A stretch of DNA of 64,000 bases from contig NC_092570.1 in assembly GCF_037975245.1 (NCBI RefSeq), positions 6,553,001 through 6,617,000 on the forward strand, in the 5' to 3' direction. The translations under genes were made by a program, and so were the position numbers. A model generated the notes under the pieces. It did no database searches. It was given only the letters and a program-made list of their open reading frames with translations, and was not told the DNA's origin. Positions 24,601 to 35,786 of the stretch are shown here, in pieces. This DNA is from Apostichopus japonicus. Lineage: Eukaryota; Echinodermata; Holothuroidea; Aspidochirotida; Stichopodidae. Position 1 is the first letter of the stretch. Every line of letters starts with the position of its first letter.

Positions 24601-27600
24601 TGTATTCAGTGAGAGGGATTCTTCAGTTATCGAAATGATGATGATGAGCAGTTAATAGTTTTTCAATACTTTTGTATCAAAATCTCTTACAAACAGGAGG
24701 GTGTACCAGCTTGTGAGAATTTCTTGGTCCGTTACCTTCACACCTGGAACGGAGCAGACTACAGGCCGCAGATTCTGAAGCTTGTTTCCAGGTTCAGACT
24801 TTATGCCTTTCCAAGTATGTGAAACCTTACATCAGCTGTTAAAAACCTTTGCTCGTATCTTGTATGTATGTATGTATGTATCTTGCATGTATGTATGTAT
24901 GTATGTATTTTAGATCCTCCTGCAAGCAGGAACTTGTGAAAAAGCCTCATTGGCTTATCAAAGCTGCAAGCTGACCGAAATCAGTCTCTTAGGTTCATAT
25001 TTTACGATGTAAAATGCACATGGAAGGAATCAAACGAATATTTTTCCATGATTATGAATTGTCAATTGTCAACAACTCTGTGACTGGACGATATACATTA
25101 ATCTTGGAGTGACTCGAACCAGGAACCTTATGATTGGAAGGCACCGGCGTTAACCACTGAGCTAACACTCCTTGATATCTACACATCTTCCTTTAAGACT
25201 AATGAATATTATTCTCTTTCCTTATTACATTCCTCATTTCTTTAATTTATACAATATATTAAGTTTTTGCCTTCCTTTTGTTTCAAAAACTTGTAAGATG
25301 TATTTAAGAAACAATATTATTTTTTCTGCTTCCTTTTCTGCCCCGAGGAAGCTATCCAGGACAATATTTTGAATAGGACGCTGAATTATTATTATTTAAA
25401 TACTATTTTTCAGATGTCACCAACTCATCATTTTTTTGTTCCTGCTTAACAATCTTCCCTTTTTCAGAATTAAACGATCTGATTTTGGAGCCGTTGCGAA
25501 AAATCTTCTTCTGTTCATCCGTCTTCTGCAAGTGCCAGATCGTCCACACGTTAACCCTGATGCTGAGAAATTTTATCACCGAGGAGATTCCGCGGTATAA
25601 AGCCAAACGAGGAATGACAGGGTTGAGCAATGATGGAGAGACGTCAGACGAGAGGTAAGATCGACTGACTGCAGGCATCGAGCATTTGATTACAAAGTCT
25701 CTGGAACATTACGACTTGTACCCGTTGGATAAACTTGAGTTCCTTTTCAGAGACAGCTTGGCTCCCTAAATGAATTTTGTTATTCGTCGTTGCTTTTTGG
25801 AGGAGAAGAAAGTAAATTTTCATTTGTGATATTGAAATTGTATTTCCATAGTTAATTTCTTGTGTATTGTGTTGTACATGGATGAAAATGTCAACCTTAA
25901 CCTGTTGTGGTGCTGAAAGTCATGTTGCGATTCAAGGAATCATAAAATTAAATATTTGAGAATGTTTCTCCGAATTGAAGAATCTTCAAAAACGAAAGAA
26001 GAGTTGGCAAATCTATTCCGTGGAGATATCGCCATGACGTCGTTATGTGATAGTGGTGTTTTTGATCCTTAGTGAGATTGTATATGTCTGTTCCATTGTA
26101 CAATTTCATGATATTTTGGCCTTTAGAATATCAATAATGCAGTACAAAATCATTTTCAAAAGTTTAAAAGAGCAAAAATTAAAATTACTCAAATAATGTT
26201 CAAAATATTAAAATATTTATTCATATATTTTTCAAATTACATTCTTTTTGCAATAATTCATGTAACAAACTTTAAATGAATCTTTCAAATAATATTGCAA
26301 ATTGTTGACACAATATACTGGATTATGTATCGTCACAATTTCTTCATATGAGGCCTTTGAAGATGAAATGAGTTTTGTATATGTACATTGTCTGTTATAA
26401 AGGAAAAAGGCAGAAAAGTTACATTTTGTTATAAGAATTTGGAATGATACCCTATTTTGATCATAATTGACGTACCTGATAATTGAATTTTTTTAAACTT
26501 GCCAGCTCTGAAGAGGTTGACTTCTGTCACACGATTGAGGAATTCATCAGTTTTGTGGATAAGATTTCCGTGGTGGCGCTGATAGCCGAGAAGGACCACA
26601 TACTCCTTTTTCATCATATCTTAACGTTTTATGAAATGGTAAGAATGGTTAAGTTTGTCTGATCGCTCCTCTCTACGAGGTTAGTTTTGTAAAATACTGT
26701 TGTCTGTGTGTGAACCAGTGTATCTGTTAGAGTGTAAACTAAAGCATGAATCACATTTTGATTGTACCTTCAATCAAAACTGAAATTACAAAACCTCATA
26801 CAAGTGATGATTGTATCGAAATACTTTTTAAAGACTTTTCTGTATTCCAGTGACAACATTTTTGAAAATTAAAGGCAAAAAAAAGAATAAGTGGATGAAG
26901 AGTCAGTGAAGTCATTACTGTATTTAACTTTGCTGTAATTCTTGTAACGAAAATATGGAAAAACATGTTTTTCTTCATAATTTGCAATTCAAGCCATCTG
27001 AGGGGTGGGGGGTGTAGGTTGTTGTGTAAAATGTGTTGGGAATTGTTTAAGAATTTATAGAACTGAAATTCAGTGTGAGTTTGCAAACACGTAGGCAGTT
27101 TAGATGCATATTCATTGATATTTGAGGTGATAGGTTACAGTGTGTTCTGTATATAATTGTATTTCTATACAGAGATATCTCTGTGTACCATGAAAATTGT
27201 CATTCTTCATTTGTTCACCATTATTGAGACGGATAAATAATTGTCAGTTCCTGCTTTAAGCATTATCACTAAGATTCCAGATGTAAGCTCATATTTTGTT
27301 TTCTCTAGTTACTGCTATCTGCATGGGTTCTTTAGTGTATTCTGAGATTGAAGATCGACGGCATGGTTTAATGGTTATTCTTCCTTTCTTTGACAGGTCT
27401 CCAAGCTACGATGCAGGTACCAAACCCCATATGTCTGCATCCCATCGGCTGGAATCGTATACAGGGCGTTGCTCTCTACTAATGCCGTGGTCATATCGAG
27501 AATGTGCAATATCATGTGCAAGTGAGTTGACAATTCTTCAAAATCACCGGAATTTGAAGTTTAACAATTTTAATGGTCTTTCCTAATTCTTCACAAAACA

Positions 27601-28938
27601 CGAAGACCTGAAATGTCACATGACTGTATTTTTTTCATTTTTCAGCTACCACAAGGAGTTCAGTTCTTGGAAAGAAGCCAGTGCTGTTGGTGATGTTTGG
27701 GTAGGTGAGTTTTAGTTTTTCTCAAATAATGTCAATGTGTAATTCATAGCAGAGAATGCATCAGTTAGAAATAACTCAGGCCTCTAATGTAGAATGTTTT
27801 CATGTAAAACCAGTACACATGTCACATTGTACAGTGGCTCACCTTAGGCTAAGTGTTTAGTCAGTAGTGAGGAACCTCTAGAGACCCATTCCTACAACAA
27901 TTAGCTTAGGCCTTTCTCAACAATTTACTGACATTCCAAAGTATAGTGTTTATGTTGAATCACACTGCACCATCTATTGTGTATGTCAGCAGAAGAAACA
28001 TAAAAATGAGTGGATCTTGACCACATAATTTTCTGTGGTTGTACAGTCTTACTTGTTTTGTTTTCTTGTTTGCAATATGGTTTGCTTCAGGAAGAGCAGA
28101 TTATGGTCTTGATCGGTATTTTCAATCCATCATTCATAATTCCTTTGTGAAGTAACTGAAGTCTTTGATGTCTTTCCAGAAGGGTACAAGGAGTCTAATA
28201 CCTCCATTCAACCAGTACGTTCTAGACTTTAGCAACATTCTATGGAGAAACAAGGCCTTCAAAGAGACCCAGAGAGTTGCCGATCCATTCCTGTCTGTGG
28301 TTCCAAATGAGGCGGTTGAGCGGACCCTTGTAGATGGGCCCAACGATGGCCTCTCGGTCCTGAGACATGTTGGGCTGCTGGGATATGCTTACCAGTTTCT
28401 AAAAGAAGTGAGTATGTGAGGTGGTGTAATACAATGGCCTGAAAGACTATGCTGTCCGACCCTAGAAATGGGTCGCGAAAAGTTCTACATGGGTCGTTTG
28501 ATTCCTTCCATGTGCATTTTTCAGGGTTTTTTAAGTCAGGGACTTGTAAGTTATAATAAAGTTGTTTTTTATCTGTTAGAAAATCATCACAAAATAGTAT
28601 TTACAGTATGTATACATTTATGTATTTGTCCCTTCTTTTAATCTCTGCTGTATTAAAATTAATGGCCTTCTTGCCTTGAAGTGTTTAACTTTCATAGGAA
28701 ATCGTGTACCACTGAGAGAGATACTGTATACAAACTAGGAATATTACAAGACTATCTTCTCACCATATTTGCTTCTTTCGTTCATTTTCCTCAGACCCAA
28801 CCAGAGCATAAGAAACTGCACCCTAACCTAATCCAGCCCCACAACAGAGACTTATACCTGGATTACCTCCAGAAACAGAGGTTAGATGGTATCTTGGCAT
28901 TCATCCACACTTACATCAAGAGAACAGCCAAGAAGTAG
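15607..28938 (+). CDS. CENPI: Centromere protein I (Mis6 family), 16 coding exons, 708 aa
   Basis: CENP-I is part of the constitutive inner kinetochore (CENP-H/I/K/M group) and helps CENP-A chromatin and kinetochore assembly in the nucleus. Coding exons: 15607-15694, 16616-16753, 17450-17568, 18139-18246, 19028-19123, 20381-20596, 21596-21763, 22999-23119, 23664-23746, 24697-24814, 25468-25654, 26506-26638, 27397-27521, 27646-27700, 28180-28407, 28795-28938. All junctions are GT-AG and in frame, total 2,127 nt, against 756 aa in human. Matching blocks in family order: LLDVALTGKFG (res. 64-75), CPHVCHLLYKLTRK and FRIQRLLNLQ (152-183), QPHLMGLLKLYKVYAP (from 185), LPGQIASVLKSP (312 on), EGVPACENFL (380 on), and the C-terminal LHPNLI...YLDYLQKQRL (662-708). 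The protein is alpha-helical throughout, with no membrane segment. The N-terminus is short and polar. Exon 1 is placed from phase and sense (MKRNASEQQQ) and is the least certain exon. Confidence 0.93.
19909..19965. repeat. (CATT)n microsatellite in CENP-I intron 5
   Basis: Fourteen uninterrupted ATTC tetramers. Confidence 0.95.
20821..21195. mobile_element. 375-bp MITE-like element with 15-bp TIRs and 8-bp target duplication
   Basis: CATAGGTGTAGGAGG at the left is complementary to GCTCCTACGCCTATG at the right with two mismatches. Flanks ATTGCATT and AGTGCATT agree at 7 of 8 positions, and an 8-bp duplication is typical of hAT transposons. Inner inverted segments (GCAGCCCCCC, AAAAATTTTTGG, TTCGGGCAA) recur on both sides. 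No transposase is encoded. It lies in CENP-I intron 6. Confidence 0.65.
22555..22665 (+). repeat. Dispersed repeat shared with 62.4 kb
   Basis: TGTTCAAATTTTGTGTAGTA, then a run resembling GAAGACTGAGCTTTATCT, TATGGCTTCTGTG and AAAATCTGCTTTACA, matches 62,428-62,530 in order and orientation. Class unknown. It sits in CENP-I intron 7. Confidence 0.5.
23440..23480 (-). other. Hairpin with hammerhead-like core words
   Basis: On the minus strand the order is GGCCT, CTGAGGA, a stem ATCCT-GCT-AGGAT, CGAAAC, ATC, AGGCC. CTGANGA and GAAA are the invariant hammerhead-ribozyme core words around stem II, and the outer five bases pair. The GUH cleavage triplet is not placed as in a true hammerhead, so activity is doubtful. 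Similar motifs occur in Penelope-like retroelements (family knowledge). Confidence 0.35.
24860..24909. repeat. (GTAT)n microsatellite in CENP-I intron 10
   Basis: TATG tetramers in two blocks split by TCTTGC. Confidence 0.9.
25104..25172 (-). mobile_element. tRNA-like SINE head, minus orientation
   Basis: The minus strand reads GGAGTGTTAGCTCAGTGGTT to GGTTCGAGTCACTCC. Box A (TAGCTCAGTGG) and box B (GGTTCGAGTC) are clear, and the acceptor ends GGAGTG/CACTCC pair. The T stem no longer pairs, so it is not a working tRNA. It lies in CENP-I intron 10. Confidence 0.6.
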
Positions 28939-30682
28939 GGTCCCGTAAGTCCAAACTAGTTACAAACAGTTCAGGTAGTGAGAACAAATGAGCGAATCCG
29001 GTGAAAAGTAACCAACTGTTAACTTGCCCCAAAACATACGATAGATGATATTTATCTGAATATATTTTATCTGAAGAAAAGAAGGACAAGTTGTCAACAA
29101 GGGAGAGCATTATCAACATTTAACGTTAACTGGAAGTCTTATTATTTGCCACTAAATGCAAAAACAAGAAGGATTGGAAAGTGAAACGACAGGCTGTTAA
29201 ACTACTAAATGATGTGGGTTGCCTTGATCAATGAGTGTGAATGAAGTATGTAGGTGCACCCAATCACGACATACCTTAATGATGCTTTCTGAGCATGGAG
29301 GACCAGATAGGTTTAATTAAAAATGAATCCGGACCTTCTTACAAATATCGGGGATGGTTCCTGGGACAAATTTAATGATTTCTAGAAGATGTGCAAAAAT
29401 CATTTCCTGGTTCAGTCCATGAAATCTGGGGACTGTCCCCAGAATTGAGCTACTGCATTAGGGATTCTCTCTGTCCTATTTTCTGAGGGATTTGGGCCAA
29501 GATTAAGTTAAGGCATGACGATGTAATGAATAGTTCTTTTACTAATATTTTTAAAAAATGTTGCCTTATATGTATCATAATACATACTGAATGTGCCTAT
29601 GGATGAATTACACATCTTTGTATTTTAAGTATATATAGTATTAGTAAGTAATAATGTATACTCTGCATAAATAATGTACAGTATTTTATGTGTATAAAGT
29701 GTAGCATATAGCGTCATTGAGACATCACATTACATGTAATTTGCACTTTTTAACTGTACAGTTGACCATTAATGTAACATTTTAATACACTAAAGAATTT
29801 AAAAAAACAGATTTTGTTATCGTTATTGAAATATTACCTAAATATAAAATGTTAAAAATGTGCAGTTCTTTGCGTTGTGATTATTTCTTTCTGCCGTTGT
29901 CAGTAAAGGTCTGGTAGTACTTGTTACCAGGTCTGATGGTTGGCAGGGGTGGGGGGGGGGAGGGGGTGGTTCCACAGTCCTTGGAAATATTGGATAAAAT
30001 AATGTATTATCATTATATTAAAGAAAGGAAAAAAGACTTCCAAAAGGGGATTATGATGTAACTGTCTCCTGGATAGAACCTGGCTCTCTGCCTTTTACCA
30101 GGGTAACATAAAGCAGAGTTTAAAAACCAGGTTCATGGTTTGATTACAATGTCCAAAGTCAGTTGCAGTTTTCTGAATTAGTGATGTTTAAGTTAGGATA
30201 TAACCTTGTTTTTTATAAAACCGTGTTGTCAGGATTTTTTTAAGTCTGACCACTCCTCTGGGTCAAGGGCAGTAGACTGCCTGAGGTCTGTGGGGTAGGC
30301 ACTCTCCCTTTGCAACCTTGCAAAAAAAAGTAGTTTTTAAGCCTGAGATGTCTCAAAATGCACCTTTTGATGCCGTAACACTTTTCTGGGGACCTCACTC
30401 AGTACTTGGACAGTGGCTTCAACAACCCCAGGGTTAAACTCCATCCTAAATAAGACTAGATCCACCTATGGCCCTTCCATAAAGGTTCATGCCCCCACCT
30501 AAATCAATGTCTAAAATGACCCCATCCCACCCTCCTCCCCCAACCAACACAAACTTAAAAATCCTGTGAACATCACTGGATGGGTCAGTTGGGCAAAAAC
30601 AGACATAGAGGGAAACATGTTACCAGAACATCAATGTAAGAAACAAACCAAACTCACTCTGTAAATTGTGTAATTTGGAGTA
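28939..30682 (+). other. CENP-I 3' UTR and convergent intergenic spacer
   Basis: No coding sequence was found after the CENP-I stop. There is no perfect AATAAA on the plus strand in the first 850 bases. A variant AATACA near 29,784 precedes an A-rich stretch and is a possible transcript end. The rest is unremarkable apart from a G run at 29,949. Confidence 0.4.
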
Positions 30683-32572
30683 TTTATTATGTACAGGTAT
30701 ATTATGGAAGAAAAAAGTTGACTTTGTATTCAACATAAAAAAAAATTGCAATATTTCATGATCGTTGGCTATTGACAATATTTCTCAAAAATCATTTGCA
30801 TCTGATACTGGGCTACGGGGATGGTAAAGCTGTGAGCAAAAAAACCTCCGTACAAAATATGTATTAATTTTTCGATCTGATTCTCCATTTTCGGTTATGT
30901 TATCTTTTTATTTTTAGACTCAAAAGCGACTTACTAATAACCAAATACAATTGTAAAGTTGACAATCACATGCTCCAAATTAGCACATTTCTGACTAGAA
31001 ACAATATATCGTCAGGTTGTATAACACTGGCTTATCTGTATGTGAGGTTTTGTAATACCATTGTTCAATATTACAAAGAACCTGGCTAACTACATAGGAG
31101 AGGACATACAGTTTTACTTTCCAGTTTTAATATAATGTAGACCAAAAAAGCTTTTGAAACAAAGGAAAGAGAATACCATTTATCAATTAATTTAAAATAT
31201 GTCACTGCCTATTGCACTTCCAACCTGGTAAAACGTTTTTTAACTTAGAAAAAGAAAAGAAAATTACTTATTGTAAGGACTAGTGGCAAGTGATTTTCCA
31301 TGTGCCAATGTAATCAGATAATATTTGTGACAAGGATACATGTAACATTGTTATAACTATTTCAAACTTTTTGAGTTTCATGCCATAGATACATAAATTA
31401 ATTCACATTCACAATTTGACAATGAAACCAAGATTCAAACTTACAGAATTTGGTTCCAGTTCATAAATTGATGCCCTAAGTACTTGATGACGAAGATGAA
31501 TTCACACTGTGACATCCCCAGGATGGTGCCACATTCTAACGCCTGTTTTGGGTGAAACAGATCACATGGAATTGGTTTTGTTAAATTCTCTGTTTGAGAT
31601 ACTCTAATAAGAGTGTCCAAGGCAGTGTAAACTAATATGTGCTCTGGTTGACTGAATAAATGTGGCTTCCAGATGCACACACATCGTTATGATATTGCTG
31701 TCGGTCTTGGCCTCTGGTTAGTCAGGCATGTAGTATATACCTCGTCCTCACTATGCTTCATGATACCAACATAAACGCAGCCTATAAATTGTGAAATTCC
31801 CTAAATTCTAACAAATAAAACATCTCAAAATATAAGAACTTTCTCTTTCAAATAAACAAAGACTATAGTCCCGAGATGCTCCTCTTTTACGTGGTGTAGG
31901 TCCGCTGTCAGTATCAACGACAAATTCTTGACCCAAAATGACCTTAAACAAATTGATGTGTCAAGAAATGTTAGAAAATAACCTCTGTGAAAATGTTCAA
32001 TGCACAGTCTCTATGACCCTTAGAATATTTCTTGCCCTGGATGTTGTCCTTTCTTGATGTCTCAGCAATTAATAGTCAGTCTGGATAGGACATGTCGGAA
32101 ATACATTTAGCACACAGTCGCTCTATAACATCTTTGCATTGCCCTTCTCAAGTATATATTGGTGCAAACAGCTTGGTAAAAAGTGCATCGCAGCAATCTC
32201 TCGGACCTTTACATAGTTCCAGGATATATAGGTAATATTTCCAGCAGATCAAATTAACACATGAGTCATATATTATTCCAATAACTTAGACAACATGGAA
32301 GACAAAGTCTGCCCAAATGGGAAACCCTCATGGCTGAACGAAGACATCCAAAAGCATTCCAAAACTGGAATGACGTAGAGACTGTTTTAAGAATGTACTT
32401 TGAAATAAATAATGGCTCATATTCTGTTAACTGTAAGTGACTGCTCATCTTTCCAATTGAAGAGAGCCTTAGAGAAATGGTTTCCTTTTTATGATCGTAG
32501 AACACCGTTGTACAGTTAGCATCTCCCCCCAAAAATGTAATGAACTCAAGAGATGCTACATATGCACCATAA
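30683..32572 (-). other. Probable SMCO4 3' UTR
   Basis: No exon was recognised here on either strand. AATAAA on the minus strand at 30,683-30,688 could end the SMCO4 transcript, giving a 1.9-kb 3' UTR. This is inferred from position only. Confidence 0.3.
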
Positions 32573-32764
32573 TTAGTTTGGCTCCATCATTTTTAACTGA
32601 GGTCTGGTCTGCATGTATAAAAATGTGACTAAAAGTACCGCTATGGCTACCAAAACTGGCACGACCACCCGGACCATGGTCCGCTGTGCCTCCATGTTTT
32701 CCTTCTTCCTCTCCCGTTTCTCCTTCTTCGATTCCTTCTTGACTTTTCCCTTTAACTGTCGCAT
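32573..32764 (-). CDS. SMCO4: SMCO4, single-pass membrane and coiled-coil protein, 63 aa
   Basis: A very small membrane protein of unknown molecular role, known in vertebrates as SMCO4 (C11orf75, 59 aa). The N-terminus MRQLKGKVKKESKKEKRERK matches the family start MRQLKGK-KKE and is a strongly basic helix (residues 1-30). Residues 31-51 (VRVVVPVLVAIAVLLVTFLY) form one membrane segment, then a short tail begins QTRP, where the human protein has ATRP. The coding sequence is one exon. Possible acceptor AG at 32,776-32,777, 12 bases before the ATG, hints at an upstream noncoding exon. The basic side should face the cytosol by the positive-inside rule (inference). It lies between the 3' ends of CENP-I and COG3. 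The short length is normal here; conservation of both ends makes a chance ORF unlikely. Confidence 0.88.
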   Translation of the reverse strand: MRQLKGKVKKESKKEKRERKKENMEAQRTMVRVVVPVLVAIAVLLVTFLYMQTRPQLKMMEPN

Positions 32765-32777
32765 CTTGACAAGTCTG

Positions 32778-35288
32778 CTACCTTAAACATAGAATTTGGA
32801 AATGGAGAGCATCAATATAGAGGTCCATATCATTTTATAACACTCGAAATATACGTTCTTACGTAGGCAGTTTTATTTGGAGTAACAAAGACTTAGGCTA
32901 TACCTATCAGCCTGTATCAGCCTATTCAGCTGAACTTGAACAAACAGGCTAGGCCAAAGTTTAAGATTATGCCCCAGTTAATCGTGCGAACACAAAATGC
33001 TCATAATAATAATATGATACAGTGCATGCAGTCTATTTTGTTCTGTTACCTTAAATGGGTATTTCTTTTTGGTTGGTTCTGGTTTTCAGACCGAACAATA
33101 TCTCAGTCAATCAGTCTCATATGCTGTCTCTGACCCAGGTACACGTATATCAGTTGATCAGTGTACATCAGTACTGTAGCAGAAGTAGGTGTCGTCTGTA
33201 CAATATTGATTTGACACGTTAACTTTAATGTGACCATTTCCTATCCTTGTCTTACTGTTACGTAAAATCGCTAGAATGCGTACATACTCATGCCACAAGA
33301 AAGTGGTTCTTGCTGTTTGGGTTCGATGAATGCGCTAAGATGGGTAGAACGGGGAGCGAAACGGGTAGGGGTAAGGGAAGGTGAGGAGGGAGCAGAAAAT
33401 AAGTGTACTTTTGTTATTCAAAAAGTGCTCTTCTGTAGTTGAAATACAAAAATGTACCCTGTTGTTGAAAAAATTCAAATAGTAGATTTTGTCGTATCAT
33501 GCCATGCACGTATGCATCCATATTGTCGGAAAGTTCCGAGGTTTACTTTTATGGTGGCTCCTTACATCAAATCGAATTGGTGATGTCGGTAGAGATGTCA
33601 GGGGTGTAAGAGGGTATTTTTGTGGGTAAGGGTACTGTTATTGACTGGGGATACTGGCAGCCACGAAGAGGGAGAGCTGATGGAAAATTCAAGGGGAAAA
33701 GATAACACATGGAAGCGGCAGCATATTCAATTATTCTTGTCTTTTCACAACGATACTCTGAAATTTATTTTTAGAGTGAAAATTTGGAGGGATTGATAAA
33801 TGTGTTAGGGTGGATCCAATGTTTATTTATGGGGCAGGCATGGCCTAAAAATTGTGTTCACCTAGTTTTTGGATGACCTGACAGATATTTTTTTTTGGGG
33901 GGGGAGGGGAGAGGGCTAGGCCCCTATGCCACTGACATACACCACAAACACACCCATGGTTTCTATATCCCTGACTGTGCTGTGTTTGTGTGTAGTTGAA
34001 CTTCCAAATGGCTCAAGTCAAGGAATGGAGGGGGATAGGGGGTGGTTTGGGCCTGGGGAGGGACAGGGTACATTATCATGTATTTGATACCCACTCGAAA
34101 TTCTTCTGCCAATCAATATACTTAATGTCATATACTTATAACTACTACTCAAATATTATACAAAAAAAGAAGCTGAGATAACAAATCCTTACTTTGAAAA
34201 CATTTTTAGAATTGTATTTTTTTGGACAAGAATATACAGAAGATATTACAATGTGAACAGAAAAAAATGACTAAATTTATTATTAGTTTTACCATAATCG
34301 TGAGACATTACCAATATTTCTACTCAAGTTTGTTTTCCAACTATTGATAGAAAAATTCTGTGAACATTTATAGAAAAATCTGAAACTGAATGAATTTCTA
34401 TTGGGCCCAGCAGCATGGACTGAAATTCGAAGTGGGAGGGAAAGTTTCTGTGTACTGTTAAATATAGTTTGTTTGAAGAGACAGAGGGGAAGGGTGTGGG
34501 TGGGGGTCGATTTATTTTCTTAAACTAACAAGAAAATGCAAATCTCATTAAACTAGTTTTCATTTTGAAACTTTCCTTTTGCTCCATTAAGGCCAAATCA
34601 AATTTCAAAGATCAAAATGGTGTAAAATCATTTCTCATGACCCACTTCCATATTCCTGTATAGTATATGGGTTTCCCAGCAAACCTATACTGAAATCGCA
34701 AGCATCAATATCAAAACGTTTTGTGCTTTTATTGCCACATTTGTTATACACAAACTTGGTATAATCCAAGAAGTGATCCTACATGTACATCAGCACATAC
34801 CGTGTAGTTTCAAATTGTATCAAATTGTACCCGCACTTCACGCACCCTACTTAACCATACGAGTAATAACAGAGTGCACACATGACATTCTCATTCATTT
34901 GTTGCACAGATTTCTGGACAATTCATAGCAAGTGATGCAAATTAATTTAAACCTACCCAGAATCCTGCATGGGATTCATCACATACAAAACAACAAAGCT
35001 TGCTTTTCATAATATAATCATTTGAATATTTCCATGTTTTTTCTTTCTTGGTAAGTAAAAAAAAAAAAAATTAAATGTTTGAGTAAGAATCTGATTTTAT
35101 CAGTAAATTCTGATTACAAATGAAGCATGATAAGGTATCATAATTATGGCTCAGTTTTGCTGATTAGAAATAATTAATGTTTGCCAAAAAAATTCAAACA
35201 CAGGTATAACCATCTTTCATAAGACAAATAAGTTGAAAATTATATGTAAATAAAGGAACCTTGCAATATTTAAACAAAAAGTTTCATA
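32778..35288. other. Spacer between COG3 3' end and SMCO4, no gene seen
   Basis: It should contain the SMCO4 promoter and first exon (32.8-33.4 kb), not pinpointed. A poly-T to poly-G junction lies at 33,890-33,905. No coding exon was recognised on either strand. Confidence 0.35.
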
Positions 35289-35786
35289 TTTATTTACAAA
35301 CTTTATTTGAAAAATAATTTTTAATCTGTAAATCTGTTTCTTACAATGAATAACTGACAGATATAGACAGAAGGAATTAAGCAGCTGGTTACATTCCATT
35401 GCCACACTCCACTACCTCCCCCCCCCCCCGCCCCCTCCTTTTTCCCTTCTAAAACAAACTCAGGTTACTAGTTCAATGTTCTTTTTGAATGTCTGTGAAG
35501 TTACTCATTCAATAGGTTGTTTTTTATCATCAACAAGTTATGATTATAACAGCTTCAGGCCTGACTGGTATATGCAAATTTGATAGGTTTAATAAGTACA
35601 TCTAGAGTGTGAAATGTGGTAGATTGAAGCTACATATTGAAGTTGGTTTTGAAATTAAACATTCTCCCTCAAGATTTTGAACACACCAAGATAACAAACT
35701 TGCTTCTGTTCCAGTGTACTTGATGATGAGAGAAAAACCCACTTTCTTTACACTGTGCAACATCTGTTTTTATCAGCTGGATTGGA
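35289..35786 (-). terminator. COG3: COG3 3' UTR with two poly(A) signals
   Basis: Minus-strand AATAAA hexamers sit at 35,302-35,307 and 35,289-35,294, about 480-500 bases after the COG3 stop codon. No closer perfect hexamer was noticed, so these are the likely cleavage signals. Confidence 0.5.
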
